In this document: positions 35,148 through 43,399 of the stretch, piece after piece
How positions within the stretch are numbered: position 1 is the first letter of the stretch
How the letters are laid out: each line of letters starts with the position of its first letter
Source: Marisimplicoccus sp038147335
GTDB taxonomy: Bacteria > Bacteroidota > Bacteroidia > Flavobacteriales > Flavobacteriaceae
Assembly (NCBI GenBank): GCA_038147335.1
Contig: JAYQTK010000006.1
Coordinates: 268,846 to 332,845 of the forward strand
Length of the DNA: 64,000 nt
Direction: 5' to 3'
Notes under the pieces: model-generated
Seen by the model: the letters and a program-made list of their open reading frames with translations, nothing else
Database searches by the model: none
Told to the model about the DNA's origin: nothing
Translations under genes and position numbers: made by a program

Positions 35148-38100
35148 ATGAAGAATTTAAGATTACTTTTTGCTTTAATAATAATTTCACCCCTTTCCTA
35201 CTCTCAAAACTTAGAGGAAAAACTTGATGAGGTAAAATATAGAAATATAGGACCTTTTCGTGGTGGTAGATCAGTATCCTCAGTTGGGGTTATAGGAGAT
35301 CCACTTACATACTATATGGGAACTGTAGGAGGAGGTTTATGGAAAACAACTAATGCTGGTGTTAATTGGTTTAACATTTCAGACGATTACTTCAAAACGT
35401 CTTCAGTTGGAGCAATTGCAGTTGCTGATAGTGATAGTAGAATAATTTACGTTGGTATGGGAGAGCATGCTCCAAGAGGAGTAATGACTTCTTATGGTGA
35501 TGGGGTATATAAGTCAACTGATGCAGGAAAAACATGGGAACATATGGGTTTGAAAGATACTCAACAAATTTCAAGAATAATAATTCACCCAGATAATCCT
35601 AATATAGTTTTTGTTGCTGCTCAAGGAGCCGTTAATGGACCAACTAAAGATAGAGGTATATATAAATCTGTTGATGGTGGTAAAACCTGGAGTAATGTTC
35701 TTTTTGTAAATGAATTAACAGGTGCCTCTGAACTTTCAATAGATTATAACAATCCAAAAGTATTATACGCTACTATGTGGAAGCATCAAAGGCTTCCTTG
35801 GAAGGTTATTAGTGGAGGAAAAGGTGACGGGGTATATAAATCTGTTGATGGAGGAGATAGCTGGTTTAAAATTGAAAATGGTTTACCATCTGAGTTAGGT
35901 AAAATGGCTATATCAGTATCTAGAGCTAACTCTGATAAGGTATTTCTTCTAGCTGAAGGTAATTCAAACAAAAGGTCTGGAGGTTTATTTGTGTCCAATA
36001 ATGCTGGTGAAAGCTGGGTTAAAGTTAGCTCTTATGCAGAACTAACTTCAAGGGCATGGTACTATATTGAAGTTTTTGCCGATCCTAATGATGAGGATAC
36101 AGTTTATGTGTTAAGTGCTAGAGCGTTTAGATCAATAGATGGAGGTAAAACATGGAAAAGAATATATAGCGGTCATGGGGATTATCATGACCTTTGGATA
36201 AATCCGGATAATTCTAAAAATATGATAATTTCTGATGATGGAGGTGGTGAAATAACATTTGATAATGGAAGTACTTGGTCTAGTATCTATAATATGCCGA
36301 CTGCTCAATTTTATAGAGTTAATGTTGATAATTTATTTCCATATAACCTTTATGGTGGTCAACAAGATAATTCCACTGTTAAAATTTCAAGCATAGGATC
36401 TAGAGGAGGTATTTCTGAAAGAGATTGGTCAGCATCTGCTGGAGGAGAAAGTGCATTTCTTGCTTTCGACCCGGATAATCCAACTATTGTAATGGGTGGT
36501 AGTTATCTTGGGAGTGTTAACATATATGATACAAAAGCTAATGCTAGAAAAAAAGTTATGATTGAACCAATAAATTATATTGGAAGAGCTTCAAGAGACA
36601 TGAAATACAGGTTCAATTGGAATGCACCTATTATTTGGTCTCAACATGAACCAAATACTTTTTATCATGCAGCTCAACATCTATTTAAGACAAATGATCA
36701 AGGTAAATCTTGGAAAGTAGTTTCTCCAGATTTGACAAGAGATGAAGATGAAAAACAAGGAAATGGTGGTGGTCCATATACAAACGAAGCTGTTGGTGCT
36801 GAGAATTATGGAACCATTAGTTATGTAGTTGAATCTCCTCATGAACCAAACACAATTTATGTTGGATCTGATGATGGATTAGTTCATATTACTCAAGATG
36901 GTGGTGAATCATGGATTGATATTACACCTAAAGGTCTTCCTGAAACAATAATTAATGCTATTGATGTTTCACCTCATGACAAAGCAACGGTATATATTGC
37001 AACGACAAGGTATAAGTTTAATGATAAGACACCTGGACTTTATAAGTCTACAAACTATGGTAAATCTTGGAAGGATATTACAGGTGATATTCCTTATGGT
37101 GCCTATACTAGAGTTGTTAGAGAGGATGATAAAAGAAAGGGACTTCTTGTTGCAGGAACTGAGTTAGGGGTTTATATATCATTTAATGATGGTAAAAAAT
37201 GGGAATTATTTAATCTTAACATGCCAGTACTTGGTGTTACTGATCTAATGATTAAGCATGATGATTTAATCGTAGCAACACATGGAAGGTCTTTTTGGAT
37301 ACTTGATGATATGGGACTTATAAGGCAGCTGGATGGTGATATTAATACAAAATTATATGATCCTGAGAATTCAACAATCGGAAACTGGTATAGTCAACTA
37401 AATTCAAATTATTCAGATGGTACTTCGTCATTTACTGGAGTTAATCCAGCTAATGGTGTTGTTATATATTATAACATTGGAAAAGAAGATACTGGCAAAA
37501 AAGTTTCAATGAAGATTTATGATCAGAATAATAAACTTGTAAGGGAAATTACTAGTGAACCTGACAATAGTTTTATTTCATATAACGGAGGACCTTCAAG
37601 AGAACCTGTATTATCAAATAAATCTGGATTGAATAGATTTGTCTGGGATTCTAGACATTCTTCTTTAAATGGAGTCCCTTATGCATATATTGAAGGTAGC
37701 TTTAGAGGACATAAGGCTATTCCAGGAAAATATACGTTAACATTAGAAGTTGGGGAAACATCATATAATTCTGAGTTTGAAATTTTAAAGAATCCCAATT
37801 TTAGTGTTTCAGATGAGGACTATTTAGATCTTGATAAATATGCTACTCATATGGAGAATAATTTTAACGAGATGGCTAAATATATAAATAGCAATAAAGA
37901 ACTTATAGATAAGTTAGGTGTTCTTGTTAAAGAATTAGATGAAAATCCAGAAGTTAAGGAAAATGGTAAAAAATTACTTGAGTTGATGGATAACTGGGAC
38001 AAAAAAATGATGCAGAGAATGTCTAAAGCATATGATGATGTAGAGAATTTTCCTAATAAATTTTTAGCAGATTATCTTTTTATTCTTGATGAAATCAAAG

Positions 38101-38258
38101 GAGATATACCAAATGTAAGTGAAGGAATTCTTAAGTCACTTAAGTCTCATGATGAAAAGTGGGTTGAACTAAAAAAAGAAATAGATGAAATAAATCAAGT
38201 CAATATTCCTGAATATAATAAGGAACTTTGGAGTATTGGCATTGGTGCGTTGAATTAA
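35148..38258 (+). CDS. Secreted BNR/sortilin-like beta-propeller protein (glycosyl-hydrolase-type repeats)
   Basis: A signal peptide (MKNLRLLFALIIISPLSYSQ) is followed by about 700 residues of Asp-box/BNR repeats of the form S-x-D-x-G-x-T-W (STDAGKTWEH, SVDGGKTWSN, SIDGGKTWKR, STNYGKSWKD, SFNDGKKWEL), as in VPS10/sortilin and sialidase propellers. A beta-sandwich region (about 740-880, with FVWDSRHSS) and an alpha-helical C-terminal region follow. The family is common in Bacteroidota, often listed as glycosyl hydrolase; no catalytic activity can be assigned from the sequence. I take the ATG at 35148 over the adjacent TTG. Its stop overlaps the next start (TAATG). Confidence 0.85.
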   Translation: MKNLRLLFALIIISPLSYSQNLEEKLDEVKYRNIGPFRGGRSVSSVGVIGDPLTYYMGTVGGGLWKTTNAGVNWFNISDDYFKTSSVGAIAVADSDSRIIYVGMGEHAPRGVMTSYGDGVYKSTDAGKTWEHMGLKDTQQISRIIIHPDNPNIVFVAAQGAVNGPTKDRGIYKSVDGGKTWSNVLFVNELTGASELSIDYNNPKVLYATMWKHQRLPWKVISGGKGDGVYKSVDGGDSWFKIENGLPSELGKMAISVSRANSDKVFLLAEGNSNKRSGGLFVSNNAGESWVKVSSYAELTSRAWYYIEVFADPNDEDTVYVLSARAFRSIDGGKTWKRIYSGHGDYHDLWINPDNSKNMIISDDGGGEITFDNGSTWSSIYNMPTAQFYRVNVDNLFPYNLYGGQQDNSTVKISSIGSRGGISERDWSASAGGESAFLAFDPDNPTIVMGGSYLGSVNIYDTKANARKKVMIEPINYIGRASRDMKYRFNWNAPIIWSQHEPNTFYHAAQHLFKTNDQGKSWKVVSPDLTRDEDEKQGNGGGPYTNEAVGAENYGTISYVVESPHEPNTIYVGSDDGLVHITQDGGESWIDITPKGLPETIINAIDVSPHDKATVYIATTRYKFNDKTPGLYKSTNYGKSWKDITGDIPYGAYTRVVREDDKRKGLLVAGTELGVYISFNDGKKWELFNLNMPVLGVTDLMIKHDDLIVATHGRSFWILDDMGLIRQLDGDINTKLYDPENSTIGNWYSQLNSNYSDGTSSFTGVNPANGVVIYYNIGKEDTGKKVSMKIYDQNNKLVREITSEPDNSFISYNGGPSREPVLSNKSGLNRFVWDSRHSSLNGVPYAYIEGSFRGHKAIPGKYTLTLEVGETSYNSEFEILKNPNFSVSDEDYLDLDKYATHMENNFNEMAKYINSNKELIDKLGVLVKELDENPEVKENGKKLLELMDNWDKKMMQRMSKAYDDVENFPNKFLADYLFILDEIKGDIPNVSEGILKSLKSHDEKWVELKKEIDEINQVNIPEYNKELWSIGIGALN

Positions 38259-38602
38259 TGGGCAGAAACATTGTTAAAGTTTTAGAGAAAAAATTTGCTG
38301 ACATGAAGGCAGGAGATAGGATGTATATCTCCTCACCAGAGGAGATTAAAAGCTTTATTATTAATATTCCTAGAGGTACGTCAAAATCACTTAAGGAAAT
38401 GAGGCTTGATTTAGCAAATACAAAAGGTGCAGACAATACATGCCCTGTTACTACAGGAATTTTTTTGAGAATGGTAATTGAGGATAATATTGAAAACTTT
38501 CCTTACTGGAGAATTATTGATCAAAATCATTCTTTAGTCACTAAGCTAAACCTAAATAAAGAGTTTATCATTAACCAAAGGTCTTTGGAATCAATAGAAT
38601 AG
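38258..38602 (+). CDS. Small MGMT/Atl-like family protein without the methyl-acceptor motif
   Basis: Start ATG at 38258 overlaps the propeller stop (TAATG), which implies translational coupling; the frame extends upstream but only into that gene. The 114 residues align in my reading with a family annotated MGMT-like: a YISSPEEIKSFI segment, IPRGTSKSLKEMRLDLAN, CPVTTGIFLRM and FPYWRIID. The PCHR alkyl-acceptor motif of true O6-alkylguanine transferases is absent. The function is unknown; an alkyltransferase-like DNA-binding fold is only a suggestion. Confidence 0.65.
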   Translation: MGRNIVKVLEKKFADMKAGDRMYISSPEEIKSFIINIPRGTSKSLKEMRLDLANTKGADNTCPVTTGIFLRMVIEDNIENFPYWRIIDQNHSLVTKLNLNKEFIINQRSLESIE

Positions 38603-38626
38603 ATTAACAAAGAGATAAATTATTAT

Positions 38627-39046
38627 TCAGAAATCCTTATCTTCTGCAGCTGGCTCTTCAGCCTTCGCTTCTTCTGCAGATGGCTCTTCAGCCTTCGCTT
38701 CTTCTGCAGCTGGCTCTTCAGCCTTCGCTTCTTCTGCAGCTGGCTCTTCAGCCTTCGCTTCTTCTGCAGCTGGCTCTTCAGCCTTTGCTTCTTCTGCAGC
38801 TGGCTCTTCAGCCTTCGCTTCTTCTGCAGCTGGCTCTTCAGCCTTCGCTTCTTCTGCAGCTGGTTTTTCAGGTTTAGGTTGTTCTTTTACAATTGGCTTT
38901 CCAGCAAGCCAATCATTAACAAGATCTTGAGGTAATATTTTTTCATCAAAGGAATATGAATCAGAACCATCTTTTTTGATCATTCTAATTGCTTTCGTAA
39001 GTTTTTTCGAGCCAGTTTGTAAACTAGCAACAGCTTTTTTTGCCAT
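38627..39046 (-). CDS. DUF4295 ribosome-linked small protein with long PAAEEAKAEE repeat tail
   Basis: The first 50 or so residues (MAKKAVASLQTGSKKLTKAI, then SYSFDEKILPQDLVNDWLAG) are the DUF4295 protein that in Bacteroidota sits after rpmB and rpmG and is thought to be ribosome-associated. Normal members end near there. Here a tail of about 85 residues follows: six PAAEEAKAEE decapeptides, one PSAEEAKAEE and a terminal PAAEDKDF. The tail is strongly acidic and should be helical or extended. The gene is 1 base from rpmG. The same decapeptide occurs on L10 at 60038-60739. Confidence 0.85.
   Translation of the reverse strand: MAKKAVASLQTGSKKLTKAIRMIKKDGSDSYSFDEKILPQDLVNDWLAGKPIVKEQPKPEKPAAEEAKAEEPAAEEAKAEEPAAEEAKAEEPAAEEAKAEEPAAEEAKAEEPAAEEAKAEEPSAEEAKAEEPAAEDKDF
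38641..38870. repeat. 30-bp tandem repeat encoding PAAEEAKAEE (seven units plus a partial)
   Basis: Units start at 38641, 38671, 38701, 38731, 38761, 38791 and 38821, with a degenerate eighth from 38851. They are nearly identical: one unit has GAT for GCT (giving Ser) and one has TTT for TTC. The 30-base period keeps the frame, so copy-number changes are tolerated. It lies in the DUF4295 gene. Confidence 0.95.
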
Positions 39047-39047
39047 C

Positions 39048-39230
39048 TTATTTAATTTCTTTGTGAACAGTCATCTTCTTCAAAATAGGATTGAATTTTT
39101 TAATTTCAAGTCTATCAGGAGAATTCTTTTTGTTTTTTGTAGTAATATATCTAGAAGTACCAGGCATACCAGAATCTTTGTGTTCTGTACACTCTAAAAT
39201 TACCTGAACTCTATTACCCTTTTTTGCCAT
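39048..39230 (-). CDS. rpmG: 50S ribosomal protein L33, zinc-free form
   Basis: The 60-residue protein reads MAKKGNRVQVILECTEHKDS, then GTSRYITTKNKKNSPDRLEI and KKFNPILKKMTVHKE, typical of L33 at the E-site side of the large subunit. Only one Cys is present, so the two CxxC pairs of the zinc form are absent. It lies 2 bases after rpmB and 1 base before the DUF4295 gene. Confidence 0.95.
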   Translation of the reverse strand: MAKKGNRVQVILECTEHKDSGMPGTSRYITTKNKKNSPDRLEIKKFNPILKKMTVHKEIK

Positions 39231-39232
39231 GA

Positions 39233-39469
39233 TTACTTAATTTTTCCTTGTTTTCTTGCCTCTTTCAAAACTTCAGAAATACCCTTCTTATTTATAGTCT
39301 TTAAAGCAGAAGCAGAGATTTTAAGTGTTATCCACTTATTCTCATCTGGAATAAAAAAACGTTTCTTAATAAGATTTACATCAAACCTTCTTTTAGTTCT
39401 GTTTAGAGACTTTGAAACATTGTTTCCAAACATGACTTTCTTTCCAGTAATTTCGCAAGTTTTAGACAT
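39233..39469 (-). CDS. rpmB: 50S ribosomal protein L28
   Basis: The 78-residue protein has MSKTCEITGKKVMFGNNVSK, SLNRTKRRFDVNLIKKRFF and WITLKISASALKTINKKG, the L28 pattern. It is first in the rpmB-rpmG-DUF4295 unit and has a TAGTTTTG box 23 bases upstream. Confidence 0.96.
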   Translation of the reverse strand: MSKTCEITGKKVMFGNNVSKSLNRTKRRFDVNLIKKRFFIPDENKWITLKISASALKTINKKGISEVLKEARKQGKIK

Positions 39470-39492
39470 GACGTACTAAATTTTATGACGTG

Positions 39493-39500
39493 CAAAACTA
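39493..39500 (-). promoter_or_regulatory. Candidate -7 box (TAGTTTTG) for rpmB-rpmG-DUF4295
   Basis: TAGTTTTGCACG on the minus strand matches TAnnTTTG and shares TTTGCACG with the rpsL box. It lies 23 bases before the rpmB ATG. At the -33 place there is TTA in place of TTG. Confidence 0.5.
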
Positions 39501-39527
39501 ATGTATTTAACTTTAATAAAAAAATAA

Positions 39528-39995
39528 TTATTGTATAATAATTTTATCATAGAACAGTTGAAATGAGATATTTTTAACTGCCTCAATAAAATCTTCTCTT
39601 GACTGATTTATATTGAATTTTTCACAGAAAATTTCATTTTCTGATGAAATAGCTATAAAACAATCACCAACATTTGATTTTTGCCCATCAGTTGAAGGTC
39701 CAGCATTACCAGTAATAGAAATAGAGTAGTCAGATTTAAATTGTTTTTTTACATTCTCAGCCATAGTTATTGCAACTCTTTCACTTACAGGAGAGTATTT
39801 ATCTAAATCCGATTTGTCAATATTTAATAATTTTTGTTTGGAATAAGTACTGTAACTAACTATTGAACCAAGAAAAACTTTAGATGCACCTGGTATCATT
39901 GTTAAAGAAGATGATAAGGCCCCACCAGTACAACTTTCTGCAAATGAAATTGTTTTATTTGTTTTATCTAAAAAATTAAAAATCTCATTAACCAT
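39528..39995 (-). CDS. Stand-alone CinA C-terminal domain protein (NMN amidohydrolase type, PncC-like)
   Basis: The 155-residue protein is the CinA_C domain alone: FAESCTGGALSSSLTMIPGA, FLGSIVSYSTYSKQKLL, and SITGNAGPS. Members such as PncC deamidate nicotinamide mononucleotide to nicotinate mononucleotide in NAD recycling. The N-terminal COG1058/MoaB-like domain of full CinA is absent, so this is the short form and not a truncation. It lies 2 bases from the FAH-family gene. Confidence 0.9.
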   Translation of the reverse strand: MVNEIFNFLDKTNKTISFAESCTGGALSSSLTMIPGASKVFLGSIVSYSTYSKQKLLNIDKSDLDKYSPVSERVAITMAENVKKQFKSDYSISITGNAGPSTDGQKSNVGDCFIAISSENEIFCEKFNINQSREDFIEAVKNISFQLFYDKIIIQ

Positions 39996-39997
39996 TG

Positions 39998-40609
39998 TTA
40001 TTTAATTTTTAGTGAAAACATTTTTTTGGAATTAATAAACCCTTCTAGAAAATCCCCACTTATCACTTTGGAGACTCCAGATGGCGTTCCAGTAAAGATC
40101 AAATCACCAATCTTTAATGTAAAATATTGAGAGACATATGAAATAATCTCATCTATTTTCCACAGCATATTAGAAGAATTACCTGATTGAACAATGCTAC
40201 TATTTTTTTTGAGCTCAAAATTTATGTTTGAGATATTTTCAATTTCTTCAACGTTAATAAAATCTCCTACCATACAAGAGTTATCAAAAGCCTTAGATTT
40301 TTCCCAAGGATGACCTTTCTCTTTTAATTTATTCTGTATATCTCTGGCAGTAAAATCTATTCCTAGACCAATTTGATTATAGTACTTATTTGAGAATGAT
40401 TCATCTATATATTTACCAACTTTATTAATCTTTACAACTAATTCAACTTCATGATGTATCTCATCGGAAAACGCGGGTATTATAAAGTTTTGATTTTTAG
40501 CTATTATTGAGGAATCAGGTTTAATAAAAACAACAGGTTCTTTTGGTCTTTCATTAGATAATTCTTTTATATGATCGGAATAATTTCTTCCTATGCAAAT
40601 TATTTTCAC
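39998..40609 (-). CDS. Fumarylacetoacetate hydrolase (FAH) family protein
   Basis: Short 203-residue member of the FAH fold, as in acylpyruvate hydrolases and oxaloacetate decarboxylases. Seen are the N-terminal CIGRNYSDHIKEL, the metal-binding EVELVVKI and GIDFTARDIQ, the active-site lid KGHPWEKSKAFDNSC, and IFTGTPSGVSKV. The true substrate cannot be told from sequence. It is 1-2 bases from both neighbours, so it lies in one unit with the exonuclease and CinA-C genes. Confidence 0.88.
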   Translation of the reverse strand: MKIICIGRNYSDHIKELSNERPKEPVVFIKPDSSIIAKNQNFIIPAFSDEIHHEVELVVKINKVGKYIDESFSNKYYNQIGLGIDFTARDIQNKLKEKGHPWEKSKAFDNSCMVGDFINVEEIENISNINFELKKNSSIVQSGNSSNMLWKIDEIISYVSQYFTLKIGDLIFTGTPSGVSKVISGDFLEGFINSKKMFSLKIK

Positions 40610-40610
40610 T

Positions 40611-41381
40611 TTATTTTGAATTTAATAAACTAAGTTTTATTTGTGTAAAAATTTTCTTTGTATACTCAGGGAAATCACCATTCATTATCCATGAATAATA
40701 ACCTGTATCAGTTTTAAATACATCAATAACTTTTTGACCAGTATATTTACCAAAAGCAAATACTGCATCATTATCAGAGTCTACCCTTATTTTTCCAGCA
40801 AAATCTAAATTATCATTTCTCTTTGTGAACTCACTCAGAAAATCAATATTTGGTTTAAGATCATCATATTTTTCTAATTGAGCTTTAAAAACTTCATATG
40901 TTGCTATTGTGTCATCCATTGCAGAATGTGCATTTTCTAGATCTTTATCACAATAAAATTTTAAAGCTGCTGTAAGATTTCTTGGCTCCTTCTTGTGATA
41001 TATTACTTGACTATCAATTAATTTAATTTTTGTAAAATCAAATTCTATTTCTGCCCTGATTAGCTCCTCTACAAGTATTGGGACATCAAATTTTATTGAA
41101 TTAAATCCAGCTAAATCACATCCCTTGATAAACTCATAAATTTCTTTTGCGTAATGCTTAAAGTTTGGCTCATCCTTAACCATTTCATTTGTTATACCGT
41201 GAACATTAGTAGCCTGGAATGAAATCTCCATTTCAGGATTTATTCTCCAAACCTTCTGTGACTCAGATTTATCAACATCTACTTTAAGAATTGCTATTTC
41301 AACAATTCTATCTTTACCAACTTTAGCACCAGTTGTTTCAAGATCAAAAAAACAAATTGGTCTATCTAGGTTTATTTTCAT
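40611..41381 (-). CDS. DEDDh 3'-5' exonuclease (DnaQ/RNase T superfamily)
   Basis: Cytosolic nuclease with the ExoI/II/III motifs of the DEDDh class: FFDLETTG near residue 11, AGFNSIKFDVPIL near 92, and AHSAMDDTIATYEVF with the catalytic His and Asp near 150-155. A short C-terminal module (FAFGKYTGQKVIDVF, YYSWIMNGDFP) is the exonuclease-associated DUF3820-like domain. It could act in DNA proofreading or repair; the substrate is not determined. It starts 1 base after the E2 gene stop. Confidence 0.88.
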   Translation of the reverse strand: MKINLDRPICFFDLETTGAKVGKDRIVEIAILKVDVDKSESQKVWRINPEMEISFQATNVHGITNEMVKDEPNFKHYAKEIYEFIKGCDLAGFNSIKFDVPILVEELIRAEIEFDFTKIKLIDSQVIYHKKEPRNLTAALKFYCDKDLENAHSAMDDTIATYEVFKAQLEKYDDLKPNIDFLSEFTKRNDNLDFAGKIRVDSDNDAVFAFGKYTGQKVIDVFKTDTGYYSWIMNGDFPEYTKKIFTQIKLSLLNSK

Positions 41382-41382
41382 T

Positions 41383-42696
41383 TTAGATTGTTTGATTCAT
41401 ATCCCATTCTTCAAGATATTCAGCAACTCTTTTTACAAAGCTCCCTCCTATTGATCCATTAATAATTCTATGGTCATACGTATGTGAGAGTATTAGTTTT
41501 TTTCTAATTCCAACAAAATCTCCTTTATCAGTTTCTATTACAGATGGAAGCTTTCTTATTACTCCTATTGCTATTATACCAACTTGTGGCTGATTTATAA
41601 TCGGTGTACCCATTATTGATCCAAAATTACCAACATTTGTAACGGTATATGTGCCATCTGAAATTTCCTCAGGTTTTAATGAATTTGACCTAGCCCTTTT
41701 TGAAAGATCATTAACGGCTATTGCAAGTCCTTTTAAGTTCAGATGATCTGCATTTTTTATAACCGGAACAATTAAATTACCATTATCCACAGCAGTTGCC
41801 ATTCCGATATTTATTGATCTTTTAATAACAATTTTATCATCAACTACAGAACTGTTTAAAATTGGAAAATCCTTTAATGACTTGACTACTGCGCTAATGA
41901 ATATAGGAGTGAATGTAAGCTTTTGTCCTTCATTTTCTTGAAATGATCTTTTATATTTTTCTCTCCAGTCCCAAACGTTTGATACATCAACCTCAACAAA
42001 TGACTGGACATGAGCAGAAATTTTCTTAGAATCTGACATATGGTTGAAAATAATCTTACCCATCCTGTCTAGTTCTATAATCTGATCACCAACTGAGGAT
42101 TGTGTTGGCGCATAACTATCATTAGTAATTCCAGATTTTATATCACCTTTTATATAATTTAATATATCCTGTTTGGTTACTCTGCCATCTTTTCCTGACC
42201 CAGATATCTGATCTAGTTCCTTTAAACTTATATTTTCCTTTTTAGCGATACTTTTTACTAATGGTGAATAAAATCTATCACTTTTACTTATTTCATTTTC
42301 AGATTCAATTTTTTTCGAATCGTCAAGCAGTTTAATTGAAGGTATTTCCATTTCAGGAATATTAGATTCTACCTCTTCTACATTCTGTTTTTCAACTAAA
42401 ATATCTTCTTGTTTTTTTGGAGAATTATCTATCACTTCATCATCATTGTCAATTGAATCAGTTTCTATCTCTGCTATTGTATCACCAACTTTTACAATAT
42501 CATTAACCTCAAAATTCTTCTTAATTAACTTTCCTTTAAATTCAGAAGGGACATCTGAATCTACTTTATCTGTGGCAATCTCAACAATTGATTCGTCAGC
42601 TTCAACTATATCTCCAACCTCTTTCAACCATTTAGTTATAGTAGCCTCAGCAATACTCTCTCCCATTTTTGGGAGTTTTAATAGATATTTTCCCAT
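41383..42696 (-). CDS. 2-oxoacid dehydrogenase complex E2 (dihydrolipoyl acyltransferase)
   Basis: The 437-residue E2 has one lipoyl domain (1-75) with the lipoylated Lys44 in EIATDKVDSD, a Glu/Asp-rich linker, a peripheral subunit-binding domain (about 140-180: SPLVKSIAKKENISLKELDQ), and the catalytic domain (about 210-437). The single lipoyl domain and sequence suggest a branched-chain or pyruvate-type complex; E1 and E3 are not here. In the active-site motif normally HRxxDG I read HRIING, Asn for Asp; I recall Asn variants in flavobacterial E2s, so this may be a lineage trait. A TAAATTTG box lies 14 bases upstream. Confidence 0.9.
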   Translation of the reverse strand: MGKYLLKLPKMGESIAEATITKWLKEVGDIVEADESIVEIATDKVDSDVPSEFKGKLIKKNFEVNDIVKVGDTIAEIETDSIDNDDEVIDNSPKKQEDILVEKQNVEEVESNIPEMEIPSIKLLDDSKKIESENEISKSDRFYSPLVKSIAKKENISLKELDQISGSGKDGRVTKQDILNYIKGDIKSGITNDSYAPTQSSVGDQIIELDRMGKIIFNHMSDSKKISAHVQSFVEVDVSNVWDWREKYKRSFQENEGQKLTFTPIFISAVVKSLKDFPILNSSVVDDKIVIKRSINIGMATAVDNGNLIVPVIKNADHLNLKGLAIAVNDLSKRARSNSLKPEEISDGTYTVTNVGNFGSIMGTPIINQPQVGIIAIGVIRKLPSVIETDKGDFVGIRKKLILSHTYDHRIINGSIGGSFVKRVAEYLEEWDMNQTI

Positions 42697-42710
42697 TACT
42701 TAAGTATTTG

Positions 42711-42718
42711 CAAATTTA
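42711..42718 (-). promoter_or_regulatory. Candidate -7 box (TAAATTTG) for the E2-exonuclease-FAH-cinA unit
   Basis: TAAATTTG on the minus strand, 14 bases before the E2 ATG, in the short gap between recR and E2. Confidence 0.45.
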
Positions 42719-42730
42719 CAATATTAATGA

Positions 42731-43351
42731 TTAATGATTTGAAAGATTACTTTCATAAGGGCGTCTATTCTGAATACTTCTTGCCAATGTAACTTCATCA
42801 GTATATTCAAGTTGGTCACCAACAGGGATTCCTCTGGCAAGAACAGATACTTTAACATCAAGGTTTTTCAAAGTTTTAAAAATATAAAAGCTTGTGGTAT
42901 CTGCCTCAATAGTAGCACTAAGTGCAAAAATGACCTCAACTATATTTTTTTCAGATATTTTTTTTTCGAGAGTTGAAATGTTAAGATCCTCAGGGCCTAT
43001 TCCCTCAATTGGAGAAATCACACCACCAAGTACATGGTAAACTCCCTTATAAAGGTTAGTGTTTTCTATTGCAATTACGTCTCTAATATCTTCAACTATG
43101 CAAACTAATGACTGATCTCTTGAAGGATTTAAACAGATATCACAAACATCTTTATCAGATATATTATGACACTGTGAACAAAATTTAATTTGAGTTTTAA
43201 AATCATAAATACTCTCTGAAAGATCTCTCGAATATTCTTTTGGTTTTCTTAAAATTTCAAGAGCAATTCTTAATGCTGACCTTTTTCCAATTCCAGATAA
43301 TTGGGAAATATTATACACTAAATCCTCAAGAAGTTTAGAAGGGAATTCCAT
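42731..43351 (-). CDS. recR: Recombination protein RecR
   Basis: RecR forms a DNA clamp that, with RecO and RecF, loads RecA at gaps. The 206-residue protein has the helix-hairpin-helix LSGIGKRSALRIALEIL, the zinc finger CSQCHNISDKDVCDIC, and the Toprim domain with VCIVEDIRDVIAIENT and YHVLGGVISPIEGIGPEDL. A TAAATTTG box ends 4 bases before the ATG, so the transcript may start at or next to the start codon. Confidence 0.97.
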   Translation of the reverse strand: MEFPSKLLEDLVYNISQLSGIGKRSALRIALEILRKPKEYSRDLSESIYDFKTQIKFCSQCHNISDKDVCDICLNPSRDQSLVCIVEDIRDVIAIENTNLYKGVYHVLGGVISPIEGIGPEDLNISTLEKKISEKNIVEVIFALSATIEADTTSFYIFKTLKNLDVKVSVLARGIPVGDQLEYTDEVTLARSIQNRRPYESNLSNH

Positions 43352-43355
43352 TGAA

Positions 43356-43363
43356 CAAATTTA
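43356..43363 (-). promoter_or_regulatory. Candidate -7 box (TAAATTTG) for recR, next to the ATG
   Basis: TAAATTTG lies only 4 bases upstream of the recR ATG. If used, the mRNA would have almost no leader, as for guaA. Confidence 0.45.
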
Positions 43364-43399
43364 GAAATATTCATGTAAGTTCTTTTGTATATTTACAAA

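Noticed and set aside
38641..38870. Regular repeats as a CRISPR array
   Set aside because: Units are directly adjacent with no spacers, keep a reading frame and encode a peptide repeat.
38680..38877. Plus-strand Leu/Gln-rich frame opposite the DUF4295 tail
   Set aside because: It is the antisense shadow of a 30-base coding repeat; the minus-strand frame has the conserved DUF4295 start and sits in a ribosomal unit.
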